A stretch of 64,000 nucleotides of DNA from Phytoseiulus persimilis (GCA_037576195.1 CM075102.1:47302745-47366744); one strand, 5' to 3'. Counted from the first letter of the stretch, positions 1 through 13,736 are shown. The notes: generated by a model from the sequence alone, not told the origin. Translations and numbers: made by a program.

Positions 1-3000
1 AAGTACCGATACTGAAACAAGAAAATGCGGATGGTATCAACGTGGGAAAACTATTGCCTGATCTCGAATTTCCAGAGCGATGCAGCGAAATTTACAAGGC
101 TCGAGTTTTTCAATACGGCGACGCCGCGCGCTTCGTGTGATTGCTCATGAGAAAGACTATGCGAAACACTGGACTCACTCGAAATGAATAAAGAAATGAA
201 TCCACGATAACAGACTGATTTGAAGAGAATGGGATTCCAACACTCCTCATTTCGAGATTTCGCCGCCCGAATCATCGACCACATGATTTCATGGTATAAA
301 TCTTCCTCAAACTGACCACATGCAGGCCGTCTGAGATCCAAGATGTTTCCATGCTGCGAGGCATACCCGGAGTCTGGTCAGAGGAATTCTCGATATCATA
401 GGATCACAAAGTAGACTCGCTGCATTCGAGTATTTTGAGTCCTGAGGGCGGAGATGTCTCGGCCAGCCTGCAGAATTATCGGTATACCGTCTTGCTGAAG
501 CATGTCGCGCAGCACTTCAAAACTTGAAGCACGAGTTGCCAATATGAATTGCGCTTGACTGGAAGGTTATCCCGGTAACAGTCGCGTGATGAAGGCGTGA
601 CGGTCGGCAAAGAATCAAGTGCCGGTTCGGTCAGTCGCCCGATTTCAGGGTGTATATCCGAGAGCCCGAAGTTCGGGACTTTAGGAATCCCGGGGTCGGA
701 ACGCCCGACATACAGAGCATTCGCTAACTCGTGAGCCTGAGAACCCTCTACTTGGATCCAAGGGCCGCTTGAGGCCAGCGAACCCAGCAAACTAATCTGG
801 GATCTGGAGTTCAACACAGCAGGAACGACTCGCGGAAGGCGAATTCGACGATATACGCAACCGTCTTTCACAATAATCATCAATGGTCGGTGACATTGGA
901 AGTCCCTCCTGAGAGCTGGTGAGGGAGCATAATTTTTCAATCATTCTTTGTTGAAAACTTCGCCCAGCCGGGCCACGTCTCCGACAGCTCGAGCCGATTC
1001 CATATTGAGCCATGTAAGAGATTTCTCGGTGACAGCTCCAGACCTGAATATTCTTGTCAAAGAAACATGACCTACCGGGATGCTCAGCCCGTTTTTGCCG
1101 CAACGTTTTGCGCCAAATCACTTGCTTGGTCGAGGGAGCTGCCAGTTAACTTGAATCGCACAGAAAAAAACTTACCCTCGTGTGAGTCGAGTACCCAGCA
1201 ACGTTCTTGAGCCCCACGCCGGCACGAAGGTCTGGAATTCCCGAAAAGCTGGCGCGTGTGGGAGATTCCCGTTGACTCTTTTCTTCAATTCTTGATCAGC
1301 AAGTTTTTTCGAAGTTACCTCAAATTGCGAGGGGGTATTCGCGGTGACTTGGCTGCTGGGAATTCTGGCTAGTATATTTCATCACTCGAGGAGTTTCATA
1401 ATTCCAGATCAAGGATGACTTCCAAGCGTTGGCGACGAAGTCTTCGACCACGTACTAGCGCGTCTGGTAGAATTTTCCACATCTGGGAATCACTTTCTGA
1501 CACTCTCGATTCTTTTTTCATTTGCATCCGGTGTTTCAGAAGAATTCCCGATTTTCCCTGGCATACCTCGTTTAATCACTGACTCGTGTGTAGTCATGGT
1601 GTATGCTGTTCAGTTCGGAGCCTACGAAGGATCAGAAGTCTGTTCAGGCGCTGAAAAACATCGCCCTCTCCGAGTCCAATCTCTGATACTCTGCTCGACC
1701 CGGTCGTTGAATAAAATGTTAGGTAGGAAAATCAAATCGGAATAACCTCAAAAATGATGAATGAAAATGAGCTCCTCCTGATCTGGAGTACTATCTGGCA
1801 CCTCGCTGAGTCGTGTTATCGGTCTCAGATGCCGACCGATTGTGCTGTAGTCTGTGCTTGGGCGAGTGTGAGGGAGTGAGTGTCTCCTGAGAGATGTTTC
1901 TTCTGCCACAAGGTATATTTTTCTGGACGGCGCTGAGAGGTTCATAGCTCAGTCGTGCGATGCCTCCACCGGAGTGGAAGAGAGGTCGGAGTTCGCAAAT
2001 CTGTACTCGAGTACTATGCATGACTCGTCGTCATTGGAATTGAGGTTGATCAGAGTTGGAATCCCGCTCACTCCGATCCCAAATCGCCGGGGCATGGTAG
2101 GAACAGTGCGATTCGGAGTTCCAAGAGACACGATTTCATTCCTTTAGGTGCAGTCAGGAGTGCGTTTGCGATTCCTGGCTCGAGCTGCAGCCGCTTCTAC
2201 TGAACAACGTGAACGACGAGCCGCTTCATCGCCGACAGAACGCGGAGTCAGCCGTCAGTAATCTCCCTCGCCGTGCAACGCGTGCCATGACCGAGAAGTG
2301 ATTATCCTTGAAATTCCGTTTGTCCATTCCATTCCTTTCTTGTTGGTTGCGATGGCCAGATGAAAAGGAGCCTCCCGAACGCTGAACACGTGCGGACTCT
2401 GCCTGGGATCCACTGATGCTTGTCAACCGAATTAACCCGCATTGTATTGACATAATTCGACGGGCTCGCTGACAGATGCATGAGTTCAAGATTGAGAACT
2501 GCACCAACTATTTATCGATGAACCATGCCATGAAGGTGCCCCTGAATTTCCAGTTTCCAAGATTAGTAAATATTTCTGAAGGATTTTCCTTCCTCGAAAT
2601 TCTCACCTTAGAGATAAGTTGGGCGATACCTTGAGGGCGGCTGGAGCATACCCTAGGAATCAGAGGATGAAAAATCCGCCGATCAGCCGTTCTCGACTCA
2701 TGCACCACTCCCGGTACTCGTCCCTGTAGTAGCGCTTCAGGTGAAACGGGAGCTGACCCAGCTCAATGACATTGCTGTAATTACAGCCGGATAGCGGGAC
2801 ACGAGATATAATTTTTTCCCGATAGTGACTGCCATCAGCCCGCGTGAGGAGGAGGAGCGGGCACAGTGGCGCGTATGAATAAATCTATCAAGAAAAAAGA
2901 CAGTCTGCGGCCAGTCTTCGAGGTTTCTGCGAAATAACGTGCAGGAATCGGGTCGATGGAGCGGCATGCTCAATCAGCGTTGACCCTGGACTCCATTGAG

Positions 3001-5633
3001 CGGACTGTATTGATAGCACCTGCATGTTCTCCATGTGATAATTGCTCCATTGGAAAGGAGCGGGCGGCGAGGTCCGTGAATGAAGCGTGGTGGGAATCGC
3101 TACGCGAAAACGACTTCGCTAAGCACCACTTCATAGACGATCCTTGTTTCACTCTCGCGTTAATGAATCACAGCTCCTGATCTAGCCTCGACTTCTGGTC
3201 TGCTCCCAAGCGCGACGGGGACTCCTCTGATGCATATGCCACGAGCACTAACAGATAATATGCCACCAGCCAGTTCCCAATGCATGACTTGCACTCTTGT
3301 GCTGTATTTGCGAGGAGAAAGACTGATCAGCCCGTCCTCATAGATTTCCTGGCTCATCATTTCAGTCTTCTCCAGCGTCTGCCAAGATGCCAGTAGAAGC
3401 CGTCTGAACTCGATTTTCGAGTTGCGACCACGGGCGGACGTAACAGTGGATTGGAACAATATCGTCGATGTCTGCGCTTGCTTCCCGCCGAGCAGCAGAT
3501 ATCTGCACGCTCTTTGGACCGTGAATTCGTGTTCCAGTGAAAAAACGCTGATTTCCCGTCGGAACGCTGCCAGCTTGGTTTTGTTGTTGTCGTATGGTTG
3601 TTCTGTATGCTAAGTATCGAGTTGCAACACAACTTGCATTACCTTAGAACAGGCAGCTCGGAACAGTCAAAGACCGAGCGGGTGGCTGGTCGAGCAGCCA
3701 GCCAGCGCTACCTTGAACATTTCGTTGAATTGAATATAATGAGAATGGGAAACTGAAAACGACACCACTTCGACCACGGACGGCGATGGAGACGATTCTC
3801 GTCGGGAAAATGAGATTCTTACCGGGGCTCCCCGCTCTCCGTTCTTTCCGCTTCCTCCGGAGCGGTTCGTTCTCGAGGTTTGTCAACTCCGACAACACAA
3901 AAAAAACTATCCTATAGAGAGCGGAGCTATATTTTGTGAAGAAGGTGTTCGGTCTGAATGCACACTTCATGGATGCAGCGAACCGAGCAGAGGCAGTGGC
4001 CGCTGCTCAACCGAACTTCGTTTTAATTTGAGCCTCGTAACAACGGTTTGCTTTGAAGTCGAGAGTTATCAAGCAACGTATGGAACTCCTGGTCGTATGG
4101 ATGAATTGTCCGAGATAAGGTGAAGAATTACGTGACAGACGTTAAGGACAAGGTCTTACAGATACATTTATTCTGATATCTAACGAAAGCGCATGTCGAA
4201 GATATTTGTCTCGTTACACAGAAAACATGCGGAACACGGCGGTTCGAATGAGGTGCGATACACAATGGGACAACGGCGTCGATGTCGCCGAAAACTACGT
4301 AACCGAGTACAATTTTCAACCGGCGGACCGACACAACGAAACGGCAACCGTGCTAGCAATAGGTGAAAAGTGGGAATGTCGATCAAAAAATGATTGTCCA
4401 CGTGACTTATGCAATAGTACGGCGTCGACGACGTCGACGACGACAGGAACGGCAAAGGAGAAAATGCCATCATTTCTTCACCACATTTCACCGTTACTGT
4501 TCACTTCACTGAATCACTATTCTGTTACTGTCGGTAAAAAGAAGACCTTGCGATCGGGATTTGGTCCTGTCAAACCATTTGTGCACAGTGTTGAAAGCGA
4601 ACCTCAACACAGCTATTTCGGAAGAAACCACCGACTCACACTCACTTGGTCGGAACTTGGGGTGTCGCTCACGATGCGTTCTACTGAAATGGTAGCTCGA
4701 CTTCGCGATAATCCGGAGTTCTTGTTCCGACAGATCCACTGAGATCAGATCGGAGAAACTTGGATTCTCGAGTACTCATCTGATTCCGAAGTTTCCAGAT
4801 GGGACATTTCCCTGATCAATGAATCGTGCCGACCAGTTGTCGGCTGCTGCTGATAAGATTAACATCAACAGAACCTTCGAACAGATACTGGAATTCGCGG
4901 TTGCGATTTGACAAGCGGGTTGAGATCTTCGTAACGGATCGTATGATCGGCGATGATTGATAAGGATTCAATTTTTGAAGTTAAATTTCCTCCGTATGAC
5001 AGCTCGTCCCTGAAATCCGTCGACTCGACAGCGGGGCCTTCGAGCAGTAGCCCTTGCCGGGTGATAGACAATCCAACCAAGCGACACACAGATAAGCGGC
5101 TAGACAGATACACAGCCACCACCTCCTCCTTCCCCTCCTCTTGCCCTCCCCGTGGACTGGCCAGGGCTCGCGCACCTCAGTGTGGCGGGTGTAGTTGGCT
5201 GGTGTGTTATTGTTGTTGCAAATCACAGCAGTCTCCCAGCGAATTTTTCTGTGATTCATAAGATTCACTTTGCTCATCTGTAGAGTGCTTAATAGTCCAC
5301 CTGCTGCAGGGGGCACCGCCCCCCTCCGCTATCTGTTTTTGTGTCTGTCCTCGTCATTGTCTTGTGCCCCCCGTTCTCGTCGTCGTTGTTGTGGTCTTCG
5401 TTGTCATCGTCTTCATCGTTGTCCCACTTATTTTGTAGATGAATCTCTCCTCTCGTGTTGTTATGAGTTTCTGTTAGGCTAACTACAGTGAAGGTCAACT
5501 CCTTCGCCACCGCCTGATCCTCGTCATCGCGCTCGACTGTCTGGACAGGGTACTTCGGATCTGTGACTTTGCCAGTGTGCAGTGAGAGTTTCTCGTATAG
5601 TTCGTGCTCTCGGGATATGTAGCGGTTCAAAAT
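1..5633. other. No gene recognised
   Basis: Both strands hold only short open frames with no protein family I recognise and no phase-consistent exon series. The longest is on the plus strand at 4206-4742 (178 codons, starting at a non-ATG codon) and is overlapped by comparable minus-strand frames, so it is not convincing. A short GAC/GTC-rich stretch lies near 4420-4445. Distal exons or regulatory DNA of a neighbouring gene could be here, but nothing supports a specific call. Confidence 0.5.
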
Positions 5634-7752
5634 ATGAAGTCATCAAGCATTCACTTCTGTGCCATACTCATTTTCGTCATCGGTAAGCCGACCGCTTGGT
5701 TCCCGCACCTCAGCGGAAAACTGTTTCCTGAACCTCCCTAGCATCCCCAATAGATCGCTCATCTTTCTGGTCATACCACCGATGGCTCCCGCGCCGTCTC
5801 TTTGTTGCTCTCCGATGCCTTCAATGCTGGTGTCTGATCCACTCTACGTAGTGGTCTCGCTACCCGCTTCAGACAAAATTGGCTATTGAGGAAAGTCAGA
5901 TCACGTCATTTACTGGGGATGGCTGTGAAGAATTGACATACAATTCGGAAGCGTCCCATCGCGAGTTGGGAGGATCGATCTTAGGCATTTCCTTTTCGTG
6001 ATTATGACAGATCACGCCGGCATTTTCCATTGGACTATGATGTCCTTCTCTGTAGCTTGAGCACTGAGAGTTCCGTCAGATGGAGATGCCGATGCTGGCT
6101 CCAGCCAGTGGCTTGGCTAGCCACGGCTGATCCGCTCGACTAAGGTTTCCTATGTTAGGCTGAAGAAACGCTTGACTTCACAAACTCCGACTCTAGAAGT
6201 GTTCTGCACTGTCTGAGGAATTCGGGAAATGCGAGCGCTCATACAACGACAGACGTGGGTTCCGAGCCTGAAAGTGTCATCATCGTGTTCCTCTACATCA
6301 TTCGCAAGTCCACTAACTATGACCACTGATAATTGAAGATAAAGGCAACCGATAGTGAGCGGCAAGCGCGATGTTTTTGGTTCAATCTATAGCTGAAGGC
6401 GACCTGGAAACATTGCTGCTAATCTGACATCTGTAACGATCCCCCTATTTTTAGTTCTCGCTCTAGAAGTCAGCTGATCAGTTGACCTGCTGCAGCTCTT
6501 GCGAGTGATTTGAAAGCCCACGAACCGGTATTCACCATGTTTGTACGCTTGATAGCCACATTTCCATTTTCAGGATCATCTTCTAACGGAATGATTGGAG
6601 TGCTTTCGGAGTCTCTCTCGAATCGAACGATTCATACCGCTCTAGTCCCCTTCACAAGTCAAATTGATCAAGGTAACTGATTTTGAATTCGCGGCCGTGA
6701 TAAGGGTCAGCCCATAAGTCGGTCCATGCCGGGTGTCACGTGGGGTCCAAAACCGAGCTTCATCCACAGGTAGAGTATCCTTGAGCTCATTCGGAGAGCA
6801 TGTGTACAGAAATACGAGTAACATAATTATTGCCGATGTCCCGGCACAACGCAAACTGTCGAGGAACAAACGGTCCGTGCTCCAACTAGCATCGATGCTC
6901 AAATGCGTCACAGGATGCAGCCCGCTCGCGTTTCATGGTTACGGCTGCTTCTGTGGCTACATGGGAGACGGGTCGCCGGTTGATCCGATTGACAGGTATT
7001 CCCAGAATTTAGCGCCGCAGCTTGCAGCGCTCCCAATTTAATTCCTTCGCTAATGCCCATGCAATTGAGATTAATCTTCTCTGTCTTATTCTAGAGCCGT
7101 GGCGAAGGTCTGCTCATACTTTTCTGTTGCAGCTGTTGTCTTGAACACGATTGGTGCTATTCCTCGACTCACTGCTCTCATGTAGCGACCTATTTCTTGC
7201 CTTACGATTGGCATTGTGGGGGTCATGGCTATGCGTATTGTGGTGAGTACTCGAGCGTAACGCCATCCTTAGTCACAACAAATGGGCACGCAAAAAAAGC
7301 GTTGAATCAGAACAACACAAAAAGCAGACACTCAGCTTTTCCGACGGAACTTCACAACATTTGAAGCACCGCTCTGAAATTATTTGAAATCCAACCCTGA
7401 GCAATAAAGTCTTTCACAGCGATCAGCCGGATCTAACAGTTTCACACCAGAGGAACTTTATGCATGCTGGTTGACCACCAGCAGATCGAACGCTTGGTCG
7501 CTCTGCCGATTGGAATCAGTTTAGAAAAGACGATAACCTCGCCGAAACATTCTGTGCTTCCCTTCGCCTCACTCGGACGGTTTTTCAATAGGTTTCTCGG
7601 GGTCTGCGAGCCCCCATGCTAGCTGTGCACAACAGTTGTGCGCTTGCGATGCTGCTTTCGCTAAATGCATCTCGAAGTACCCGTGTCCTGCCCGTCGGGC
7701 CAACTGTCGGCAAGGACGCTCCCTTTTTCGGAATCTATTCAGTGGAAGATAG
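5634..7752 (+). CDS. Secreted phospholipase A2, group I/II-like
   Basis: A secreted calcium-dependent enzyme that hydrolyses the sn-2 ester of phospholipids. Exons: 5634-5682, 6574-6672, 6770-6995, 7133-7242 and 7592-7752; every junction is GT...AG and phases match, giving 214 residues. Exon 1 starts with ATG after AAAAT and encodes a hydrophobic signal peptide (about residues 1-21). A furin-type site RNKR (81-84) suggests a propeptide, with the mature enzyme starting at S85. The calcium loop is YGCFCGYMGDG (107-117). The active site is CCLEHDWC, with H130 and D131 matching the classical His48/Asp49 pair, and D181 in CACDAAFAKC matches Asp99. Cysteines are numerous, as expected for this disulphide-rich fold. 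Odd points: Met114 replaces the usual second loop glycine, and the frame continues open after the TAG stop. Family certain; exact group and physiological role unknown. Confidence 0.9.
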
Positions 7753-8754
7753 CATGAGTTGAGCTCTGTTCTCGCGGGTTTGCGTCGAGGACAGGTGAGT
7801 TCGTCAAAACAGCCGCCCGATAGCTGAGAGAGCCGATATACGAGATTCTCTCACAGCTTCCATCCACGATTCGGAATCGCCTGACTGTTGGGATTCCAGG
7901 GCGACGACCCCGCCGTGCGACGCAACATAGAGGAAGTTCTGGACTACATGCTGGCTGAGGATGACAACTCCGAAGATGAAGAACTGGTAACGAGACCCGA
8001 TACGAGCCAGGAGAGCAGCGATCTGATTTCATGTTCACAATGAGTCCCTCAGGATGGAACTCACTCTATTCCTCTATTTGCAAGGTCCTGAAAGCGAAGA
8101 AGTCGAAGACAAAGGTCACGTTAACTGCCGGCATTCATAAGGATCCCTGGACAAAGCTTCCGGGGCTTCACGTAAACGCCGAGGTTGACCGAACAGAGTT
8201 AAAAGCGGCGAGCGGAAAGCTTCCTGAAAATCCAAGTGTTGTCGTGGGTGCGTGGAGTTTCTTTACTTGCCTCTCCTGTTCTTCTTGAGCGATTTCAAGA
8301 CGAATGACGATGCAATTGTTCTCCTCTTTTTCTAGAAGAGCATCACCACTACAAAGAAGACGGTGAGAACTACCAAGAGGAAGCGTCGGAGACTTCATTG
8401 AAGAAGAAAAGTGGAGAATTACGAACGAAAAACTCAAAAAGCACTACACAAAACGTCACACAGATTGTCCACTCACCAACGAGCGGAACTGTCCACCTAG
8501 CGCAACCGACTCACGCTCCGAGCCGGTGGTACGCTCGGTTATATCGTGGTCTCTCGTCGATTCGATCAAGGAACTCAACGAACAATGTTCTGGAATACAT
8601 TTTTGGCTCTTCTAAAAATGCAAAGTCAGAAGTCAGCAGCTCCAGTGAGGCTAACACCGAAATCAGCAACAGCAGCAGCGCGACAGATAAGAGCACCACG
8701 GAGCGACCTGGTCGAATCACGAAGAAGCCACTCGCTTCTTCTTCAACGACATAA
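7753..8754 (+). CDS. Candidate 236-codon extension of the PLA2 after an in-frame TAG
   Basis: In the same frame as the PLA2, the sequence stays open after the TAG for 14 codons to a consensus donor at 7794 (CAG|GTGAGT). It continues in 7900-7986 (29 codons, acidic, ending EDEEL), 8085-8247 (54 codons, lysine-rich) and 8336-8754 (139 codons including TAA). Phases are 0, 0 and 1 and match at all three junctions, and acceptors have pyrimidine tracts. The last part is rich in Ser, Thr, Asn and Lys with several N-glycosylation sequons, consistent with a secreted tail. I recognise no domain. I see no AATAAA between the TAG and the TAA. It could be a readthrough extension, an isoform whose splicing bypasses the stop, a separate gene whose first in-frame ATG lies in the acidic exon, or a frame broken by a single base change. 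Confidence 0.5.
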
Positions 8755-11700
8755 CAAGGCCAAAGGCTACGAATTCGGCCTCATATCATTCAGCGACAAG
8801 GCCGACCATGCGAGTTCACATCCCGGCGCAAGCATCAAGTTTTTCTGTGAATATTCATAGCCCTCGATCGCTCGATTTCCCACGCATTCGTAAGCATACA
8901 TTCCGCCACCATCATTGTACACAGTTTTTCATCTCACTCCAATTCAGACCATGACACCGATGAGCATCGAATCTTGGGCTCGAGTGTCGAAGGAATAATA
9001 GAATGAATCAGATTTTCGTTGGGAACTCGGAGCCGCGTTCTAATTGAGTAAACGCCGAGGATCATGAGTTAATCGCTGCTTCCAGGCGAGTGGAGCGAAA
9101 GGGAGAGACGGGGTTCTCAGTTCTTTTCGGATGTATGATTCGGATTGAAGAACTCCGCACGATTCGGGAATGCAGGGCGTGGGTGTCTGAACAAATGCGC
9201 TTCTGAGCAAACTGTTCCTTGTAACGTTGTTATGCAAGCAGGAGAAAAGGTCGGCGAGTCAAGGGTCAAACAGAAGGCCTTGCCTGCCGGGGAGCTGAGC
9301 GATGAGCTTCAGAAGATTGACGCTGAAGGCTTTCGGTCAGACTGTCACTTCAGCCAGCAGCCACACAAGTGACGACATAATCGAGAGGTTTAAAAACATT
9401 TAAAGACGGAATGTCTTCTAAAAACGCAACTCAATCCTCCTTGACCACTATCGAAGCCCTCGTTGGCCGCCCCGCGTCTGCGACTGCCTCACTGCGGTCA
9501 TGCACTCATCGAAATACGTTGTCTCTGTCTTCTGCCGGTGTTGACAAGAGGTCTGACAGAATGGTAGACACACCGTTCTCACTTGCTCCCTCTGTTTACC
9601 GAACGACTGCCTGATTGCCTCCCGAGCAAGGGCAAACAAAGGAATGTTGGCCAACGCAGAAAACGCAGCAGCAGCAGCAGTAGTATTACCTACGGCGTGC
9701 AATATTCGATACGGTCCTTCCACAAAAGCGTGAAAATGAAAGGTTGACTGCACACACGCCTCTTGATTGTCGACTTCCATGAATACAATCGCCGCGAAAA
9801 TTTGTGGAGCGATGCAGTCTGCTGACTTTGGAAACGTCGAATGAATTTGATTGATTGCGAGCAAGTTGAACGCCGGCACCCCTCCTTCCAATCAATTCGA
9901 TGAGCCATCACAAAGACTGAATTTTTCATTTCACATATGTAAGCCGGGAGCCGGGTTCCGGGTTGAACGTGGGACAGAATTCCGCGAGCGGTTCTCAGTA
10001 CTTCAAGACTTTCTCGTGACGCCGTCGACGCGTGCGGCGCTGGACAATAACGATCTTGGCACCGCCGCCGGTCTCCTGTTGGGCCCCTCTGACATACTCC
10101 TACGTGACTTGAACACCTTTCCTCGCGCTCCCGAGGCTCCGATGGGTCTGTCAGGAGGTCCGATCCTCTGACCTAATGACTCAACGCTGTCATCATGGGC
10201 CTCGAAGGCATCGATCTGAGACGCCATGGTCTGCGATCCTCTTGCTCCGTCACAGCTGCCTCCTGCGGCTCCGGGTGACGGCGCAGCACGGCTGCAGGTT
10301 CGGCCCTGGGCTAGCAAACTTACTGATAAGACCCGCGAGCTCGAGGATCGCTCCATCGGTTGGGACGTCCAGCTTCCGACGGTATAGGCCGAGTGCCTTC
10401 CTACACAAACAAGTCAAGTGCACCCATGGGCATTGAATCCAGATTGAAACTTCCATCCCTGAGATCCATCTGCTCGTTCCCGTTGATTGAAGCCGAATCG
10501 CTCTCTGTTTGATATTTATAAGGTAAAACCACGGAACGATTATTCGATACAGTCTGCGAAACGGCGCAACCCTCTCTCGAAGTCCATCAGAGAAAAAACT
10601 ATTGTGCCCTAAGTTGCCCTCAGGGGGACCTGCTCGTATTTTATAAGACGGTTCTGATATATATTTTAAGGGATCGGAATCCAAGCCTTAAGAGGTAGAC
10701 TTCCGCGAGTCTTACCCGAAGCTACATGGCCAGAGCAGCCGGGGGGCTGGGATTTCACGTTGCAGACAGTCGTCCCTCCGAGGGAACCGAGATCGGAGGA
10801 TTCTCTGGGATTTGATATGAGAAAAACATCGATGGATTGATTGATCGACTTGCTCAGCGGGAAACTTTTCAACTCAAGAATCAGAGAGTCGTCCGATTTC
10901 AGTTGCTTCGGAAGAAGCACAGGAGAAGACCGCCAGATACATTCGTAGGGACAGCTAAGCTTACCGCTCAATAGGGGTCCCTCTATTACTCTTGGACAGA
11001 CTCCGGTAGCTTGTTCGAAGCGGCTGAGCTTGTTCCAGGGAGTACGCCGGGAGATAGGAAAGAATTAATGTTGCCTGAAAGAACGAGATACCGGATGCAC
11101 ATTTGATTGAGTTTGGATTGAGACCCGTTCGAGCCCGCTCGTGATCGATCATTCACCTGGAATGTTCTCCCAAACGCCAGCAGGTCCCCTTCCATGCATC
11201 GATGCGTGCGAATCATTGCGGACATATAGAGAAAAATATCGCTGAACGTTACGCTCCGCGCGAACGCTGATCCATTTCCTGGAAGAGAGATCGCGTGGAT
11301 CTCAATGCATGGGGTACTCTTAATGGGTTATTCCCCCTCCTCATCGATGATGCGCTTATATTTCAACATCATTCATTCAATGGCTCTTGTTAACGAAGCC
11401 GTTACGTCTGGGAATGAGTCCGCTGGACACAAGAACAGGCCCGGAGTCATTCTTTTCCGATTTGAACGCCAGGAAGCTCATCGAAAGAGAGAATCGTTGG
11501 CTGATTCATCTCAAACATGAGGTGCTTGCAGTCCACTTCTCAGAATCCAAAGCCGAAGCATTCAATGGGTGGTACTCGGATCACCTATGGATAATCGCCG
11601 TATTTTTCTGGAAAAACTAATCCCTGGAGAATCCCCGAACAAAGCTCTGGAGAAATCGATGTTCTGGATCGATTCGATTTCCCCTGGTTCTCCTAGATGA

Positions 11701-13640
11701 AAGCAGGACCTGAGAATCCTTCCCTTCCGCCCAGTTTTCGCCTCTAAATTTGTCCGTTCCTCCAACGTTCCGAGAAAAATTATCACTCGATACAGCCAAT
11801 CGATTAATTCAAGCTACGATGATGAAACAAGTTAGGGAAAGCAGATCCCTCTTGGGAGAATTTGAGTTTTTGGAATGTCTAATTGATTAGTGAGTCCATG
11901 AATGCACCCCCAGAAGCCAGGTAACCGGAAATGCCAATAATTAAATGAATGAATGGAAAATGGATGCAAATGCTCTCTTGAAAGCCACTCCGTCTCATGA
12001 AAGCTGAAAAATCAACGGCCTGTCCCAATGAACGTCCCTCCCATGCGGCGTACGGCGATTAGAAAGCCCCGTAGCCGGCGCGATGAAGGATGAGCGCTCC
12101 AGCGTCTCGTGGAGCATTAATGGTAACTGGTAACACATCTGAACTGAATTATACCGCCAACAATATGGCTGCTGAATGATTGTGTGAGAGTGGGAGCGAG
12201 AAGCTGATCTCTCACTTTTCTGTGTCCAACAAACAATCCAGACCAAGCTCCCCAAGCGATCGGGTACTGTTCTGAGCTTTTGGCCTTCATTTACCCATTT
12301 TGAGAGCAACTCCCGACTAGGGTTGATTTCACGGCGAACAACGGATTCGATGCATTTTCCCAGAGGGAGAATGCCATTCTTACGAGCTTTCCCTGCGTGA
12401 GGGCCAGATAGCGCTCTTCTGGACGAGGTTGGTTTGGATGATGCTATGAAAGCGGGGCACTTTGGCGGGGGAAAGTGAATATGCGGAAGCGCAGAGGAAC
12501 ATCGGAGGGAATAGACGATTCCCAGCGTGAGACTGCGCCCCGATGAGAGCAAAGTCTAACGCGCAAGTCACGTCACGCCTGGTGACGAGGCGAAATCATT
12601 CATTCGAATACATGATGGGCTTCGATAAGCAATGCTCCGTATCAGCTTCTCGATTTCTTTCCCATCGGATGTGAAAGAAGAGAGGCCCACAGCATCAGAT
12701 ATGGGAAACGCGCCGTGGTGAAACTGCGACCGACATTTCCCACCGTAAAATAACAAGGTCATCGACTCTCTGATTAGATCGCACGTGTCATTCTAAATTT
12801 CTGTTGCGAACTCTCTCTCATCTTGTCGGTACGTGTTATCAGGCCCATCGTACTGGTGACATAATATCCAGTTCACACCGAAACATAGTCCTATTACCGA
12901 TGAACAAGCGTTCGGTTGACAACTGATAGAGGGATGAAAAGTATGATCAGGTCAGGATTCGGTCGTCGGTCCTGTAGCACATGGAAGGAGGCCTCGAAAG
13001 GCTGTCCAGACTTGCGGCTTCAACGAAACGGACAAATTATCCTGATGGAGACTCCAATTGCCCCGGTACGCGTTCATCTCCGAAGTTCCGCTCGAAAGAG
13101 AGCAGTGAAGAGGCCTGCTGCATCCTGACTTCGGAACAAATCAGGACTCCCGGGCATCACACTCAGACGGATAATCCAGACTCACGTTGACCACCCCGCG
13201 GACTGGGGTTCAGATTCAGCCGATCATGTGGGATAACGCCAATACTGCGTTCCCCATGGAACGGTCCCTGATTCACTGTCAACATTCGCTCTCCAAAAAA
13301 AACTCGCTAGTCTTCCCGGTCAATCCCTTCTGTCTCAAGGTTGCGAGCCTAGCCGAGAGCGTTTTTGAGTGTTCGATTCCACATTGCGCGAGGTTTCCCT
13401 CTCTCTTTTGCCCATTCCAATCTTCCTGTTTTCTGACAACGGAAGACTTCGAGCAAACTTCGGAAGCATGCGAAGGAACTCAGGCCATTGAAGGTGAGAA
13501 CACTCTCCTTTGAAGCCCCACTCTTTCTCATGATTTCGACAACCCGGAACTTTGCTCAATTTTAACATTCGTCTCGACAGAGACCGACGGCCTCTGCAAT
13601 GCCGGGAACCGTTCCGAGGACTCGCTAGTGGTGTTCACCT
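8755..13640. other. No gene recognised
   Basis: Between the PLA2 region and DPP3 I find no recognisable protein and no phase-consistent exon chain. Open frames up to about 185 codons (for example minus 11995-12552) overlap frames on the other strand and resemble no family known to me. A short AGC repeat lies at 9665-9681. The interval is best regarded as intergenic. Confidence 0.5.
9665..9681. repeat. Short AGC trinucleotide repeat
   Basis: About five consecutive AGC units followed by TAGTAT. A short microsatellite with no sign of being coding. Confidence 0.8.
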
Positions 13641-13650
13641 TGACAAAATA

Positions 13651-13656
13651 TTTATT
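13651..13656 (-). terminator. Poly(A) signal of the DPP3 gene
   Basis: TTTATT on the plus strand reads AATAAA on the minus strand, about 80 bases beyond the DPP3 stop codon. This implies a short 3' UTR. Confidence 0.65.
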
Positions 13657-13736
13657 GGATACATTCATTCCAGAACAGTGTCCAACAGATGGAACAACCG
13701 CCTATTGAACATGATGGAGGCAGCATAAGGGGCATC

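Noticed and set aside
4206-4742. Plus-strand 178-codon open frame
   Set aside because: Non-ATG start, no recognised domain, overlapped by similar minus-strand frames, and no supporting splice sites or signals.
5289-5630. Minus-strand 113-codon frame with a protein-like, partly Cys-loop-receptor-like look
   Set aside because: It starts at a non-ATG codon, ends in Asp/Asn low-complexity sequence, abuts the PLA2 start on the other strand, and I found no further exons with the conserved receptor motifs.
11995-12552. Minus-strand 185-codon frame
   Set aside because: Could not be tied to any family or splice pattern; likely chance in balanced-composition DNA.
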